Made by a program: the position numbers and the translations under genes
Shown here: piece after piece, positions 28,892-42,240 of the stretch
Numbering within the stretch: position 1 is the first letter of the stretch
How the letters are laid out: every line of letters begins with the position of its first letter
From: Sphingomonas sp. PAMC 26621
GTDB lineage: Bacteria > Pseudomonadota > Alphaproteobacteria > Sphingomonadales > Sphingomonadaceae
NCBI RefSeq assembly: GCF_000251145.1
Contig: NZ_AIDW01000027.1
Span: 1 to 64,000 of the forward strand
Direction: 5' to 3'
DNA length: 64,000 bases
Notes under the pieces: generated by a model
Database searches by the model: none
Told to the model about the DNA's origin: nothing
What the model saw: only the letters and a program-made list of their open reading frames with translations

Positions 28892-30313
28892 GTTTTCGTC
28901 CGAAACGAGGTTCCCCAGTCCGTGCCGGTGGAGCTTCGAATACAGGCTCTGCCGACTGATCCCGAGAATCTCCGCCGCCGACGCGCGATTGTCCGACGTA
29001 TAGGCGAGCGCCGCCTCGATGCAGAGCCGTTCGATCAGGTCGGTCGATTCGCGCACGATATCCTTGAGCGCCATCCGCCCGACCAGTTCGGTCAGTTGCT
29101 CGACCGAACGCGGCATGTCGCGCTCGGTGGTCGGTACGCTGCGGAGCCGGCGCGCGACGCTGCGGATCGTAAAGCCGTAACATTGCGAATCGCCGTGCGG
29201 CGCAACCACGCCCGAAATCTCGATTTCCTCGGGACTTCCCGCTGCGCCGCGCAGGATCGTGGCGACGTTTCGTACCGCGCCATGCTCGCGCAACTGGCCC
29301 AGGATCAGTTCGAGGTCGATCCCCGGCCGCCCGAGCCACGTTGCGAGCGGCGCGCCCACCACGCGCGCGACCGAGGCTACCCCCGACAGCTCGACGAAGG
29401 CGGCATTGGCGAACAGGATATCGAGCGCGCCGTCGACCAGCACGAACGCATCGGGCATGTGCTCGATCACGTCCCCGATCGGCGCATCAAAGCCGCCGGT
29501 CTCGCGCACCGGCGCGCTCGGGAGCAGGCGGACCAGCAGCAACGCGGCGCGCCCCTGGCGGAACAGCCGTGCCGACATCGCGACCTCATGCCCGCTCGCC
29601 AGCCGCACCGACAGCGCGGGCAGATCGTCGCTCGCGCTCGCCGCGCCGAGATGCGCGATCAGCTCCTCGCGGTCGGCCGGGTCGACGATCGTCGCGACCG
29701 GCTGGTCGGTGAACGCGCCGTCCTTGCCGCCGATCAGCCGCGTCGCCGCCGGGTTGATCTCGCGGATTCGCCGGGTCGCCGCGTCGATGATCAGCACCGG
29801 TTCGGTGCCAAGGTCGAACAGCAGGCGATAGCGCGCCTCGGCCTGGCGCAGCCGAATATAATCGCGTTCGAGCGATTGCTGCGTCTGCAGCAGACGCTGC
29901 TGGACCGCCGCCGCCGCGCGCATGTCGCGCCCGATCGCAATCGCGCCGCCCTGCCCCAGCCGCATCACGAGATAGCGCACCGGCACGTCGCCGCTTGCGG
30001 TCGGATGATTGATCTGCCGCCACCGGGCGGGTTCGCCGCCATCGATATCGGCGAGCATCTGCTTGATCTTGGGGTTGCTTTCGCCTGTCGCGACGTCGAT
30101 CCAGCGCTGGCCGACCCAGTCGGCGAACCCGTGCGCCGCGAGATCGACATTGGTGATCGCGATGTCGCGGATGACGCCATCCGCGTCGATCACCAGCGTG
30201 ATATCGCCCGCCGATGCGAGCAGAGCGGCGGCAACGTCAGGCGCAAGCCCGCCCGCAACCGCGGCAGGGTTGGAAAAGGCATGGGGTGCAAGAAGGCTGG
30301 GACGATCGTTCAT
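28889..30313 (-). CDS. ppsR: PpsR/CrtJ photosynthesis gene repressor
   Basis: The 474-residue regulator has PAS domains (about residues 25-140, 155-270 and 280-400; for example RLLFDLGTEPVLIIDAATR) linked by a helical Q-linker, and a C-terminal Fis-type helix-turn-helix (ASAAEILGISRQSLYSKLHR). A Cys just before the HTH (Cys431) matches the position of the redox cysteine reported in CrtJ/PpsR; another Cys is near residue 378. Family members repress bch, crt and puc/puf genes aerobically by binding TGT-N12-ACA. Such sites occur at four places in this window. Confidence 0.95.
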   Translation of the reverse strand: MNDRPSLLAPHAFSNPAAVAGGLAPDVAAALLASAGDITLVIDADGVIRDIAITNVDLAAHGFADWVGQRWIDVATGESNPKIKQMLADIDGGEPARWRQINHPTASGDVPVRYLVMRLGQGGAIAIGRDMRAAAAVQQRLLQTQQSLERDYIRLRQAEARYRLLFDLGTEPVLIIDAATRRIREINPAATRLIGGKDGAFTDQPVATIVDPADREELIAHLGAASASDDLPALSVRLASGHEVAMSARLFRQGRAALLLVRLLPSAPVRETGGFDAPIGDVIEHMPDAFVLVDGALDILFANAAFVELSGVASVARVVGAPLATWLGRPGIDLELILGQLREHGAVRNVATILRGAAGSPEEIEISGVVAPHGDSQCYGFTIRSVARRLRSVPTTERDMPRSVEQLTELVGRMALKDIVRESTDLIERLCIEAALAYTSDNRASAAEILGISRQSLYSKLHRHGLGNLVSDEN

Positions 30314-30382
30314 CGACGAACAACTTGCTCCTGAAACTAGGTGTCGCCTGGCCCCAACCGTGCCCGCGAGACCCGGTCGGGA

Positions 30383-31297
30383 TCAACCGGTCATGGCCGA
30401 AACCGCCTCCCGCGCCACCGCATCGACCAGTGCCCCGGCAACCTGAATCGCGGCGCGTGCATCGGGCGCTGTCCCGTCCGCACCCACCGCAGCGGCGAGA
30501 TCCGCATTTTCGGCGAACACCCGCCCGCCGACCATCACACAAATCCGGGGATTCCTGGATGACGCCCGCACGGCGCGGACGATCGAAGGCAGGGGCGCGA
30601 TATGGCAGTCGCAGGTGATCGTCAATCCAAGCAGATCAAACGATTCATCGCGGACCCGCGCCATCAGCTCCTCGCCGGTCGCTTCGTTGAGGCGATCGGT
30701 CAACCATCCATTCGCACAGAACATTTCATCGATCACCACCGTGCCGAAGCTGTGGCTGTCCCCGACGAGCGAGGCGAACAGCGCGCGCCGGAGATTGCCG
30801 TCACCCCGATGGTCTCCAGATGCGCGGCCCGACAGCTCGTGGACGACTTCCTGCAACCGCCACAATCCCATCGTCACGTCGATGAAGTCGCAGCGATCAT
30901 CGTCCCACAACGCCCCGAGATGCCGCGCGGCGGGCGCAAGCAGGTCCACCAGCACCGTATCGAACGACACCCCGCGCGCGACCAGCCCCTCGACATGCTG
31001 CAGCAACTCGTCCGCCTCGACCTGGAGCGCGAGCGGCGCGAAGGCCGCGACTTCCGCCGCGGAAATCTTCGTGGCGTGATCGACCGGGTCCGACGCCTGC
31101 GGTGCAGCGGCATGCGCGACCAGCAGACGCGGGATGATCTCGCGTTCTATCAACCGGCTCAGCGATTGCGCCTGATCGTCGATCGCGCTCCGCCTGGCTT
31201 TCAGGGGCGCGATACCGCGTTGATCGCGCATCGCATCGGGATCGGGCCAGATCCCGCTGTTTCGAAAGTAATGGTCGATTCCGGTAAGCGAAGTCAT
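30383..31297 (-). CDS. ppaA: AerR/PpaA-type cobalamin-binding regulator
   Basis: The 304-residue protein has an N-terminal helical region and a C-terminal B12-binding fold with the motif DSHSFG (DxHxxG), followed by LGLTITCDC and VGGRVFAENADL. In Rhodobacter relatives this protein binds cobalamin in the light and acts on CrtJ/PpsR. It lies just upstream of ppsR on the same strand (69-bp gap) and diverges from bchF, the classic arrangement. It has no DNA-binding domain that I can see. aerR is the alternative name. Confidence 0.92.
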   Translation of the reverse strand: MTSLTGIDHYFRNSGIWPDPDAMRDQRGIAPLKARRSAIDDQAQSLSRLIEREIIPRLLVAHAAAPQASDPVDHATKISAAEVAAFAPLALQVEADELLQHVEGLVARGVSFDTVLVDLLAPAARHLGALWDDDRCDFIDVTMGLWRLQEVVHELSGRASGDHRGDGNLRRALFASLVGDSHSFGTVVIDEMFCANGWLTDRLNEATGEELMARVRDESFDLLGLTITCDCHIAPLPSIVRAVRASSRNPRICVMVGGRVFAENADLAAAVGADGTAPDARAAIQVAGALVDAVAREAVSAMTG

Positions 31298-31429
31298 CCT
31301 GACCCCCTCCGGTCTGGTTTAACCTGCAATCAACGGTCGGGCACGCCATCTTTGACTGGCCCGGCGACTCGCATCGTATGCCTGTCGTAACGGCCTTGCA
31401 ACGGACAAACGTCGCTGCGCTGCGGCATG

Positions 31430-33326
<1,897 letters not shown>

Positions 33327-33366
33327 TGGCCGTGCCCGCGCTCGCTTCGCTCCATCGGTGGCTGCC

Positions 33367-35142
33367 ATGCAGTTGACCGTCTGGACCTATGAAGGCCCGC
33401 CGCATGTCGGCGCGATGCGGATCGCGACCGCGATGGAGGGCGTGCATTATGTGCTCCACGCGCCGCAGGGCGACACGTACGCCGACCTGCTGTTCACGAT
33501 GATCGAACGCCGCGGCAAGCGCCCGCCGGTGACCTACACCACCTTTCAGGCGCGCGACCTCGGCAAGGATACCGCTGCCTTGTTCCAGACCGCGGTGCGC
33601 GACGCGGTCGACCGGTTCGCGCCGCAGGCGCTGCTGGTGGGGGCTTCCTGCACCGCGGAGCTGATCCAGGACGATCCGGCGGGGCTGGCGTCGGCGTTGC
33701 GGCTGCCGATTCCTGTGATCGCGCTCGAGCTGCCGAGCTATCAGCGCAAGGAGCATTGGGGCGCGGCGGAGACGTTTTACCAACTGGTGCGCGCGCTGTG
33801 TTCGGGCGCGGGCGGCACCACAACCGCCGCTTCCCCAAGCCCTGGTTCTTCCCCGGCGCAGGCCGGGGCCCAGGAGCGGGACGCTGGAATCGACGCGCAG
33901 TCCTCGCTTAAAATCGACATCGCTACTGGGCCCCGGCCTTCGCCGGGGAAGGAGAAGGGGGCAAAGCGCCCTTCCGCCAACATCCTCGGCCCGACTGCGC
34001 TTGGCTTCCGGCACCGCGACGACGTGGTCGAGATCACCCGGCTGCTTGAAACGCTCGGGATCGGCGTCAACGTCGTCGCTCCTTTGGGCGCGACGCCCGC
34101 CGATCTCGCGCGGCTGCCCGAGGCCGATTTCAACATCAGCCTCTATCCCGAGATTGCCGACACCGCGTGCCGCTGGCTCGAGCGGACCTATGGGCAGAAG
34201 ACCATCCGCACCGTCCCGATCGGGCACGGCGCGACGCGCGACTTCATCGCCGAGGTCGCCGCGCTCGCCGGTGTCGACCCCGCCGCCGCGCTCGATACGT
34301 CGCGGCTGCCGTGGTGGAGCCGGTCGGTCGATTCGACCTACCTCACCGGCAAGCGCGTCTTCATCTTCGGCGATGCGACTCATGCGGTCGCCGCCGCACG
34401 GGTGGCGCGCGACGAGTTCGGGTTCGAGGTGGTCGGGCTCGGCTGCTACAATCGCGAATTCGCCCGCGAGATCCGCACCGCCGCGCTGCTGTACGGGCTC
34501 GAGCCGCTGATCACCGACGATTATCTCGAGGTCGAGGACGCGATCGCGCGGCTTCAGCCCGAGCTGGTGCTCGGCACGCAGATGGAACGGCACATCGCCA
34601 AGCGACTGCGGATTCCGTGCGCGGTGATCTCGGCACCGGTCCACGTCCAGGATTTCCCCGCGCGCTACAGCCCGCAAATGGGGTTCGAGGGCGCGAACGT
34701 GCTGTTCGACACCTGGGTCCATCCGCTGGTGATGGGGCTGGAGGAACATCTGCTGACGATGTTCCGCGACGATTTCGAGTTTTCGGACCATGCCGGGGCG
34801 AGCCATCTTGGGCATGGATCAGCGCCAATCCTCCCCCGGGAACCGGGGGAGGGGGACCGTGAGCATTCAGCGAACGGTGGAGGGGGAACAACCGCGGTTG
34901 TTTCGCCCAGCACCAGCCCCCTCCACCACTCGGCTGAAGAAGCCGAGCGGTCCCCCTCCCCCGCTGAAGCGGGGGAGGAGCAGAAGGGATGGTCCCCCGA
35001 AGCCGAGCGCGAGCTTCTGAAGATCCCGTTTTTCGTGCGCGGCAAGGCGCGGCGCAACACCGAACGCTATGCCGCGGAGCAAGGCATCGCCGCAATCACG
35101 CTCGACACGCTCTATGACGCAAAGGCGCATTATGCCCGCTAG
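33367..35142 (+). CDS. bchB: Dark-operative protochlorophyllide reductase, B subunit, with two in-frame repeat insertions
   Basis: The protein (591 residues) has BchB signatures: [69 protein letters not shown] in part, and the C-terminal PCP_red domain ([19 protein letters not shown]). Family members are about 510-530 residues. The excess comes from two palindromic elements read in frame: a 102-bp family A copy (about residues 161-195) and a 151-bp element (about residues 488-538) between the catalytic domain and PCP_red. Both add Pro/Gly/Ser/Ala-rich sequence in likely surface loops or linkers. The stop overlaps bchH by 11 bases. Confidence 0.94.
   Translation: MQLTVWTYEGPPHVGAMRIATAMEGVHYVLHAPQGDTYADLLFTMIERRGKRPPVTYTTFQARDLGKDTAALFQTAVRDAVDRFAPQALLVGASCTAELIQDDPAGLASALRLPIPVIALELPSYQRKEHWGAAETFYQLVRALCSGAGGTTTAASPSPGSSPAQAGAQERDAGIDAQSSLKIDIATGPRPSPGKEKGAKRPSANILGPTALGFRHRDDVVEITRLLETLGIGVNVVAPLGATPADLARLPEADFNISLYPEIADTACRWLERTYGQKTIRTVPIGHGATRDFIAEVAALAGVDPAAALDTSRLPWWSRSVDSTYLTGKRVFIFGDATHAVAAARVARDEFGFEVVGLGCYNREFAREIRTAALLYGLEPLITDDYLEVEDAIARLQPELVLGTQMERHIAKRLRIPCAVISAPVHVQDFPARYSPQMGFEGANVLFDTWVHPLVMGLEEHLLTMFRDDFEFSDHAGASHLGHGSAPILPREPGEGDREHSANGGGGTTAVVSPSTSPLHHSAEEAERSPSPAEAGEEQKGWSPEAERELLKIPFFVRGKARRNTERYAAEQGIAAITLDTLYDAKAHYAR
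33849..33950. repeat. 102-bp family A palindromic element inside bchB
   Basis: Arms TTCCCCGGCGCAGGCCGGGG-CCCAG and its inverse are as in the intergenic copies. Its length is 34 codons exactly and it is translated as SPAQAGAQ...TGPRPSPGK. The reading phase is the same as for the copy in bchD. Confidence 0.92.
34829..34979. repeat. 151-bp nested palindromic element inside bchB
   Basis: Outer arms TCCTCCCCCGGGAACCGGGG... and ...CGCTGAAGCGGGGGAGGA pair, and inner arms CGGTGGAGGGGG and CCCCCTCCACCA pair within. It encodes Pro/Gly/Glu/Ser-rich sequence between the BchB catalytic part and its C-terminal domain. Confidence 0.88.
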
Positions 35143-38100
35143 CGCACCCCTGCCCGCCCCGCACGCGAACCCCGCCGTCCGCGTGGTGATCGTGACGCTC
35201 GACAACCATTTGTCGGGCGCCGTGCAGCGCGCGCAGGTGCGGCTCGCCCGGGAGAATCCTGGCATCTCGATCGGCTTCCACGCCGCCGCGGACTGGGACG
35301 AGAACCCCGCGAGCCTCGACTCCGCGCGCGCCGACATCGCGCGCGGGGACGTGGTGCTGGTGACGATGCTGTTCCTCGAGGATCATATCCGCGCGGTGCT
35401 GCCGCAGCTGCAGGCGCGGCGCGACGCCTGCGACGCGATGGTCGGGCTGATGTCGGCGGGCGACGTTGTCAAGCTCACGCGGATGGGCGACTATCGCATG
35501 GACAAGCCCGCCTCAGGCATGCTCGCGCTGATCAAGAAGATGCGCGGCACCAACAAAGGCGGCGCAAGCTCGGGCGCGGGGCAGATGGCGGTGCTGCGGC
35601 GGCTGCCCAAATTGCTCCGGTTCGTCCCCGGCACCGCGCAGGACGTGCGCGCCTATTTCCTCACGATGCAATATTGGCTCGCGGCGTCGGACGACAATGT
35701 CGTCGACATGGTCCGCACGCTGGTCGATCGCTACGCCGCCGGACCGCGGCTCGGCTTGCGCGGCACGATGAAGGCGCATGCCCCGCGCGACTACCCCGAG
35801 GTCGGCGTCTATCCCCCTGCGCTACCCGACCGGATCGCCGCCACCGCGACCGAACTTCCGCGCCGGCGCGGGGCGAAGGGGACGGTCGGGCTGCTGATGC
35901 TGCGCTCCTACGTGCTGGCGAACGATGCGGGCCATTATGACGGGGTGATCGCCGCGATGGAGGCGCGCGGGCTCGACGTGATCCCGGCGTTCGCGGGCGG
36001 GCTCGACGGGCGACCCGCGATCGAGGCGCTGTTCCTGCGCGACGGGGTTGCGACCGTGGACGCAGTGGTCAACCTCACCGGGTTCAGCCTGGTCGGCGGG
36101 CCCGCCTATAACGACGCCGCCGCCGCCGAGGCGATCCTGGCGACGCTCGACCGGCCGTATATCGCCGCGCATCCGGTCGAATTCCAGACGTTGCAGGCGT
36201 GGGGCGCGAACCGGCAGGGGCTGCTCCCGCTTGAATCGACGATGATGATCGCGATCCCCGAGCTTGACGGCGGCACCGTGCCGATGGTGTTCGGCGGGCG
36301 CTCGGACGGGTCCGACACGCCGTGCACCGGCTGCACGCGGGGGTGCGTCTTTCCGCCAGCGAGCGAAGTCCGCGCGATGCAGACGTGCAGCGAGCGCGCG
36401 GAGATGCTCGCCGCGCGGGTTGCAAATCTGATCGCGCTGCGCCGCGCGGAGAATGCCGAGAAGCGCGTCGCGATCGTACTGTTCAACTTCCCGCCCAACG
36501 CGGGCGCTGCGGGGACCGCGCAATTCCTCAGCGTGTTCGCCTCGCTCCACGCGACGCTGCAGCGGCTGGCGCGCGAAGGGTATCGGGTCGACGTGCCCGC
36601 CGATGTCGATGCGGTGCGCGAGGCGATCCTCGGCGGCAATGCCGCGCGCTTCGGGACCGAGGCGAACGTCCATGCACGGGTGAGCGCGGATACGATCGTC
36701 GCGCGCGAGACGTGGCTCGCCGAGATCGAGGCAAGCTGGGGGGCGGCACCGGGCAAGCTGCAATCGGACGGCACCTCGGTACAGATCCTCGGGCGGCAGT
36801 TCGGCAATGTCTTCGTCGGGTTGCAGCCTGCGCTCGGCTATGAGGGCGATCCGATGCGGTTGCTGTTCGCGGGACGGTTCGCGCCGACGCACGCCTTCGC
36901 CGCCTTCTACCGCTGGCTGCGCGAGGATTTCCGCGCGCATGCCGTGCTGCATTTCGGGACGCACGGCAGCCTCGAGTTCATGCCGGGCAAGCAGAGTGGG
37001 CTCAGCGCGAGCTGCTGGCCCGACCGGCTGATCGGCGATCTGCCCAACATCTATCTGTATGCGGCGAACAATCCGTCCGAGGGCGTGCTCGCGAAGCGAC
37101 GGTCGGGGGCGACTTTGGTGTCGTATCTGACGCCCGCGCTGACAAACGCAGGCGTCTACAAGGGGCTCGCCGCGCTCAAGGCGTCGGTCGAGCGGTGGCG
37201 CGTGGCGGAACCGGGGAGCGACGAGGCGCGCGATCTGGCGGAGCTGATCCGCGATCAGGCGGGCGACCTGGATCTGATGGGTGCGCCTGCGCGGTTCCCA
37301 TCCGACCGTCACTCCGGCCCCGTGCCGGGGTCCACCGGGCAGGCATCTCCGCGGCCTGGGGACTCGAACGACGGTGGACCCCGGGACAAGCCCGGGGTGA
37401 CGATAGACAGCGCGGACGGCTCCAATATCCGAGCGAACGCGTGGATCGCGGACCTTGCCGCGAGACTGTACGAAATCGAACGCGAACTCATCCCGCAGGG
37501 CCTCCACGTCGCGGGCGAGGCGGCGACTCGCGAGGAGCGGATGGCGATGATCGCGGCGTCCTCCGATGCGCGTGGGGAGAAGCTGGCGCAGGATGTCATC
37601 GTCGCGCTGGTCGATGGCGCGCTCACGCCCGACACGCCATTGTTGAAGGACATGGCCGCGCTCGATCGCGCGCTGTCGAGCAATGGCGAGATCGACGGCA
37701 TCGTCGCCGCGCTCGACGGGCGGTATATCCATCCGGTCACAGGCGGCGACCTGCTGCGCAGCCCCGAGATCCTGCCGACCGGGCGCAATATCCACGGTTT
37801 CGACCCGTTCCGCATCCCCTCCGCCTATGCGGTCCGCGACGGCGCGGCGCAGGCGCAACGCCTGATCGACCGCAGCCTCGCCGATTCGGGGCATTTGCCC
37901 GAGACGGTGGCGATGGTGCTGTGGGGCACCGACAATCTCAAGAGCGAGGGCGCGCAGATCGCGCAGGCGCTCGCGCTGCTCGGCGCGCGCCCGCGGTTCG
38001 ACAGCTATAACCGGCTGGCGGGGGCGGAGCTCGTCTCGCTGGAAGAGCTTGGGCGGCCGCGGATCGACGTGGTCGTCACGCTGTCGGGGGTGTTCCGCGA

Positions 38101-38971
38101 CCTGCTGCCGCTCCAGACGCGGATGCTCGCGCAGGCAGCCTTGCTCGCGGCGGAGGCGGACGAGCCGGATGCGCAGAATTTCGTCCGTCGCCATGCGCGC
38201 GCGCACGCCGCCGCGCACGGATGCGACCTCGAGACCGCGGCGCTCCGCGTCTTCTCCAACGCCGAGGGCGCGTACGGCGCCAACGTCAATCTGATGATCG
38301 ACACGGGCGCGTGGACCGACCCCGACGAACTCGCCGACAGCTTCGAGCGGCAGAAGGGGTTTGCCTACGGGGTGAAGGGCGCGCCGGTACGGCAGGCGGA
38401 AGTGCTCAAGGCCGCGCTGCAAACCGTGGATTGCGCCTATCAGAACCTCGAGAGCGTCGAGCTCGGCATCACCAGCATCGATCAATATGTCGATACGCTC
38501 GGCGGGATCAGCCGCGCCGTCACGCGCGCCAAGGGCACCGCCGCGCCGGTCTATATCGGCGACCAGACGCAAGGCGCTGGCAAGGTCCGCAGCTTGCAGG
38601 AACAGGTCGCGCTCGAAACGCGGACTCGCGTGCTCAACCCGGTGTGGACCGAGGGGCTGCTGCGCCACGGCTATGAAGGCGTCCGCCAGATCGAGGGCAG
38701 CGTCACCACCACGATGGGCTGGTCGGCAACGACCGGCGAGGTCGACCCCTGGGTCTATCAGCGAATCAGCGAGACCTATGTGCTCGACGCCGCGATGCGC
38801 GAACGAATCGCCGCGCTCAACCCCAAGGCCTCCGCGCGAGTCGCCAACCGCCTGATCGAGGCGAGCGAGCGCCACTATTGGTCCCCCGACGCGGCGACGC
38901 TCGCCGCACTCCATGCCGCCAGCGATGAACTCGAGGATCGTCTCGAGGGCATCGTCGCGGTGGCGGCTTGA
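35132..38971 (+). CDS. bchH: Magnesium chelatase, H subunit, with an in-frame repeat insertion
   Basis: The 1279-residue product matches BchH/CobN-type chelatase large subunits: N-terminal [19 protein letters not shown], central [43 protein letters not shown], and C-terminal [15 protein letters not shown]. It binds protoporphyrin IX and, with BchI and BchD, inserts Mg. At about residues 726-757 a 96-bp palindromic element (family C) is read in frame, making the protein longer than the usual 1190-1240. The start ([10 protein letters not shown]) overlaps bchB by 11 bases. Confidence 0.95.
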   Translation: MPASAPLPAPHANPAVRVVIVTLDNHLSGAVQRAQVRLARENPGISIGFHAAADWDENPASLDSARADIARGDVVLVTMLFLEDHIRAVLPQLQARRDACDAMVGLMSAGDVVKLTRMGDYRMDKPASGMLALIKKMRGTNKGGASSGAGQMAVLRRLPKLLRFVPGTAQDVRAYFLTMQYWLAASDDNVVDMVRTLVDRYAAGPRLGLRGTMKAHAPRDYPEVGVYPPALPDRIAATATELPRRRGAKGTVGLLMLRSYVLANDAGHYDGVIAAMEARGLDVIPAFAGGLDGRPAIEALFLRDGVATVDAVVNLTGFSLVGGPAYNDAAAAEAILATLDRPYIAAHPVEFQTLQAWGANRQGLLPLESTMMIAIPELDGGTVPMVFGGRSDGSDTPCTGCTRGCVFPPASEVRAMQTCSERAEMLAARVANLIALRRAENAEKRVAIVLFNFPPNAGAAGTAQFLSVFASLHATLQRLAREGYRVDVPADVDAVREAILGGNAARFGTEANVHARVSADTIVARETWLAEIEASWGAAPGKLQSDGTSVQILGRQFGNVFVGLQPALGYEGDPMRLLFAGRFAPTHAFAAFYRWLREDFRAHAVLHFGTHGSLEFMPGKQSGLSASCWPDRLIGDLPNIYLYAANNPSEGVLAKRRSGATLVSYLTPALTNAGVYKGLAALKASVERWRVAEPGSDEARDLAELIRDQAGDLDLMGAPARFPSDRHSGPVPGSTGQASPRPGDSNDGGPRDKPGVTIDSADGSNIRANAWIADLAARLYEIERELIPQGLHVAGEAATREERMAMIAASSDARGEKLAQDVIVALVDGALTPDTPLLKDMAALDRALSSNGEIDGIVAALDGRYIHPVTGGDLLRSPEILPTGRNIHGFDPFRIPSAYAVRDGAAQAQRLIDRSLADSGHLPETVAMVLWGTDNLKSEGAQIAQALALLGARPRFDSYNRLAGAELVSLEELGRPRIDVVVTLSGVFRDLLPLQTRMLAQAALLAAEADEPDAQNFVRRHARAHAAAHGCDLETAALRVFSNAEGAYGANVNLMIDTGAWTDPDELADSFERQKGFAYGVKGAPVRQAEVLKAALQTVDCAYQNLESVELGITSIDQYVDTLGGISRAVTRAKGTAAPVYIGDQTQGAGKVRSLQEQVALETRTRVLNPVWTEGLLRHGYEGVRQIEGSVTTTMGWSATTGEVDPWVYQRISETYVLDAAMRERIAALNPKASARVANRLIEASERHYWSPDAATLAALHAASDELEDRLEGIVAVAA
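37307..37402. repeat. 96-bp family C palindromic element inside bchH
   Basis: Arms CGTCACTCCGGCCCCGTGCC... and ...GGACAAGCCCGGGGTGACG are 30 bases each and imperfectly inverted, around 36 bases. The length is 32 codons. A related architecture (TCCACC...GGTGGA inner ends) is seen in the element at 54138-54228. Confidence 0.88.
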
Positions 38972-39874
<903 letters not shown>

Positions 39875-39899
39875 TGCTGCGGTGCGCCCATCCCTTCTT

Positions 39900-39994
39900 C
39901 GTCATCCCCGCGGAGGCGAAGATCCATAATGGCGAACCGGGGAAATTGTCGCGGGCCGCCCGCCTTATGGATTCCCGCCTTCGCGGGAATGACG
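39900..39994. repeat. Inverted repeat, family B, between bchL and bchM
   Basis: CGTCATCCCCGCGGAGGCGA...ATCCATAA and inverted TTATGGATTCCCGCCTTCGC GGGAATGACG flank about 40 bases. It is in the 169-bp gap that breaks the otherwise overlapping operon and may form an mRNA hairpin. Confidence 0.8.
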
Positions 39995-40043
39995 GACTTG
40001 GAATGTACGGAGTTGGGAATGACGGTCTGAGGAGGCGCGCGCG

Positions 40044-40727
40044 ATGACGACCGCGACCTACGATCGCTTCCGCGGCAATCTCGAAACCTATTTCGATCGC
40101 ACCGCCGCGAAGGCGTGGGAGCAGCTCACCTCGGACGCCCCCGTCAGTGGGATTCGCGCGACGGTGCGCGCGGGGCGGACCGAGATGCGCGACACGTTGC
40201 TCTCGTGGCTCCCGCACGACATGAGCGGACTCCGACTGCTCGACGCAGGCTGCGGCACCGGCGCACTCGCGGTCGCAGCGGCAGAACGCGGCGCGGAGGT
40301 CGTCGCGATCGACGTCGCGGGGAGCCTTGTGCAGATCGCGCGCGACCGGGCACCGGCGCAGCTCAAGATCGACTGGCGCGTCGGCGACCTGCTCGATCCG
40401 GCGCTCGGAACGTTCGACCATGTCGTCGCGATGGACTCGCTGATCCATTACCCCGCGTTCGACATCGTCACCGTGGTGCAACGCCTGGCCGAGCGCACGC
40501 GTGGATCGATCGTCTTCACCTTCGCCCCGCAGACCCCGCTGTTGCTGGCGATGCTCGGCATGGGCCGGCTGTTCCCGCGCAGCGACCGTTCGCCCGCGAT
40601 CCTGCCGGTGCGCGACCGGCTGCTGCGCACGCTGATCAGGAATGCGCTGCCCGCCGCGCGGATCGGGCGCGACCGGCGGGTGTCGGCGAGCTTCTACACC
40701 AGCCACGCGCTCGAGGTGCTGCCATGA
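40044..40727 (+). CDS. bchM: Mg-protoporphyrin IX O-methyltransferase
   Basis: The 227-residue methyltransferase has motif I LLDAGCGTGALAVAAAERGA, motif II DVAGSLVQIARD, and the BchM-specific DSLIHYP and SIVFTFAPQTPLLL. It methylates the C13 propionate of Mg-protoporphyrin IX using SAM. The ATG at 40044 follows a GAGG ribosome site. Its stop overlaps lhaA (ATGA). Confidence 0.95.
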   Translation: MTTATYDRFRGNLETYFDRTAAKAWEQLTSDAPVSGIRATVRAGRTEMRDTLLSWLPHDMSGLRLLDAGCGTGALAVAAAERGAEVVAIDVAGSLVQIARDRAPAQLKIDWRVGDLLDPALGTFDHVVAMDSLIHYPAFDIVTVVQRLAERTRGSIVFTFAPQTPLLLAMLGMGRLFPRSDRSPAILPVRDRLLRTLIRNALPAARIGRDRRVSASFYTSHALEVLP

Positions 40728-42223
40728 CGCGCGACCTGTCCGCGCTCAAGGCCTCGCTGCAACCGCGCCCGGCACGGGTCGGCACGCTCCGCAGCGGGGC
40801 GTTCTGGAACCGGCTCGGCACGCGCTTCCTGCCGTTCGCGGATGCGGCGAGCGCGGAATTGCCGCTCGCACGGTTGTTGCGGCTGTCGCTGTTCCAGGTG
40901 TCGGTCGGGATGGCGGCGGTGCTGCTGACCGGCACGCTCAACCGCGTGATGATCGTCGAACTCGGCATGGCGAGCTGGGCGGTCGGCGCGATGGTGTCGC
41001 TGCCGCTGGTGTTCGCGCCGCTGCGCGCGCTGATCGGGTTCAAGTCGGATCATCACCAGTCGCTGCTCGGGTGGAAGCGCGTGCCCTATCTCTGGTTCGG
41101 CACCTTGCTCCAGTTCGGCGGGTTCGCGCTGCTGCCCTTCGCGCTCCTGGTGATGACCGGGCGCGGCGAAGGTCCCGCGATCGTCGGGCAGATCGGCGCA
41201 GGACTCGCCTTCCTGATGGTCGGCGCGGGGATGCACACGACGCAGACCGCGGGCCTCGCGCTCGCGACCGACCTCGCGCCGGCGGAGACGCGGCCGCGTG
41301 TCGTCGCGCTGCTCTATGTCATGCTGCTGCTCGGCATGATGGTCAGCGCGATCGTGATCGGGCGGCTGCTCGAGCATTTCAGCCCGACGCATCTCGTCCA
41401 GATCGTCCAGGGCGCGGCGGTGCTGACGGTGGTGCTCAACGTCACGGCGCTGTGGAAACAAGAGTCGCGGCAGCGCGGCGGAACGGCGGTGCCGGAAACG
41501 CGCGCGCGCTTCGGCGAGATCTGGGCGATCTTCATCGCACGCCCGCGGACGATGCGGCTGCTCGTCGCGACCGGGCTCGGTGCGGCGGCGTTCGCGATGC
41601 AGGACGTGCTGCTAGAGCCGTATGGCGGGCAGATCCTCGGGCTTTCGGTCGGCGCGACGACGTCGCTGACTGCCTTGTGGGCGGTCGGGATGCTGAGCGG
41701 GTTCGCGCTTGCCGCGCGCACGCTCGGCAAGGGCGCCGAGCCGCACCGGCTCGCCGGGTTCGGCGGGGTCGCGGGGATCGCGGCGTTCCTGTGCGTGATC
41801 TTCGCCGCCCCGTTGCATGCGACTGCGCTGCTCGCGATCGGCGCGACGATCATCGGGTTCGGCGGCGGATTGTTCTCGGTCGGCACGCTGACCGCGGCGA
41901 TGGCGATCGCGGATCGCGAGGAGCTCGACGGTCGCACCGGGCTCGCGCTCGGCGCGTGGGGCGCGGTGCAGGCGACCTCGGCGGGGGTGGCGATCGCGAT
42001 CGGCGCGGTGCTGCGCGACGTCACCTCCGCGGCGGCGGTCGCGCATGATCTCGGGCCGACGCTGGCGAATGCCGCGACCGGCTATGGCGCGGTCTACGTG
42101 CTCGAGATCGTGCTGCTGCTCGCGACGCTGGTCGTGCTCGGCCCGCTGGTCCGCCCGGCGACCGACCCGACCCGCATAACCTTTGGCAACGACCGCTTCG
42201 GCATTTCCGAATTTCCGGCCTGA
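40724..42223 (+). CDS. lhaA: LhaA, PucC/BCD-family LH1 assembly protein
   Basis: The 499-residue protein has about twelve membrane segments and the BCD signature LLTGTLNRVMIVELGM, and RALIGFKSDHH, MQDVLLEPYGG, GAWGAVQATSAG. Members between bchM and puhA are needed for normal LH1 assembly in Rhodobacter. It is a paralogue of the pucC-like gene at 26.6 kb. Its start overlaps bchM, and puhA follows after 17 bp. Confidence 0.94.
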   Translation: MTRDLSALKASLQPRPARVGTLRSGAFWNRLGTRFLPFADAASAELPLARLLRLSLFQVSVGMAAVLLTGTLNRVMIVELGMASWAVGAMVSLPLVFAPLRALIGFKSDHHQSLLGWKRVPYLWFGTLLQFGGFALLPFALLVMTGRGEGPAIVGQIGAGLAFLMVGAGMHTTQTAGLALATDLAPAETRPRVVALLYVMLLLGMMVSAIVIGRLLEHFSPTHLVQIVQGAAVLTVVLNVTALWKQESRQRGGTAVPETRARFGEIWAIFIARPRTMRLLVATGLGAAAFAMQDVLLEPYGGQILGLSVGATTSLTALWAVGMLSGFALAARTLGKGAEPHRLAGFGGVAGIAAFLCVIFAAPLHATALLAIGATIIGFGGGLFSVGTLTAAMAIADREELDGRTGLALGAWGAVQATSAGVAIAIGAVLRDVTSAAAVAHDLGPTLANAATGYGAVYVLEIVLLLATLVVLGPLVRPATDPTRITFGNDRFGISEFPA

Positions 42224-42240
42224 ACAACGGGAGACCGACC

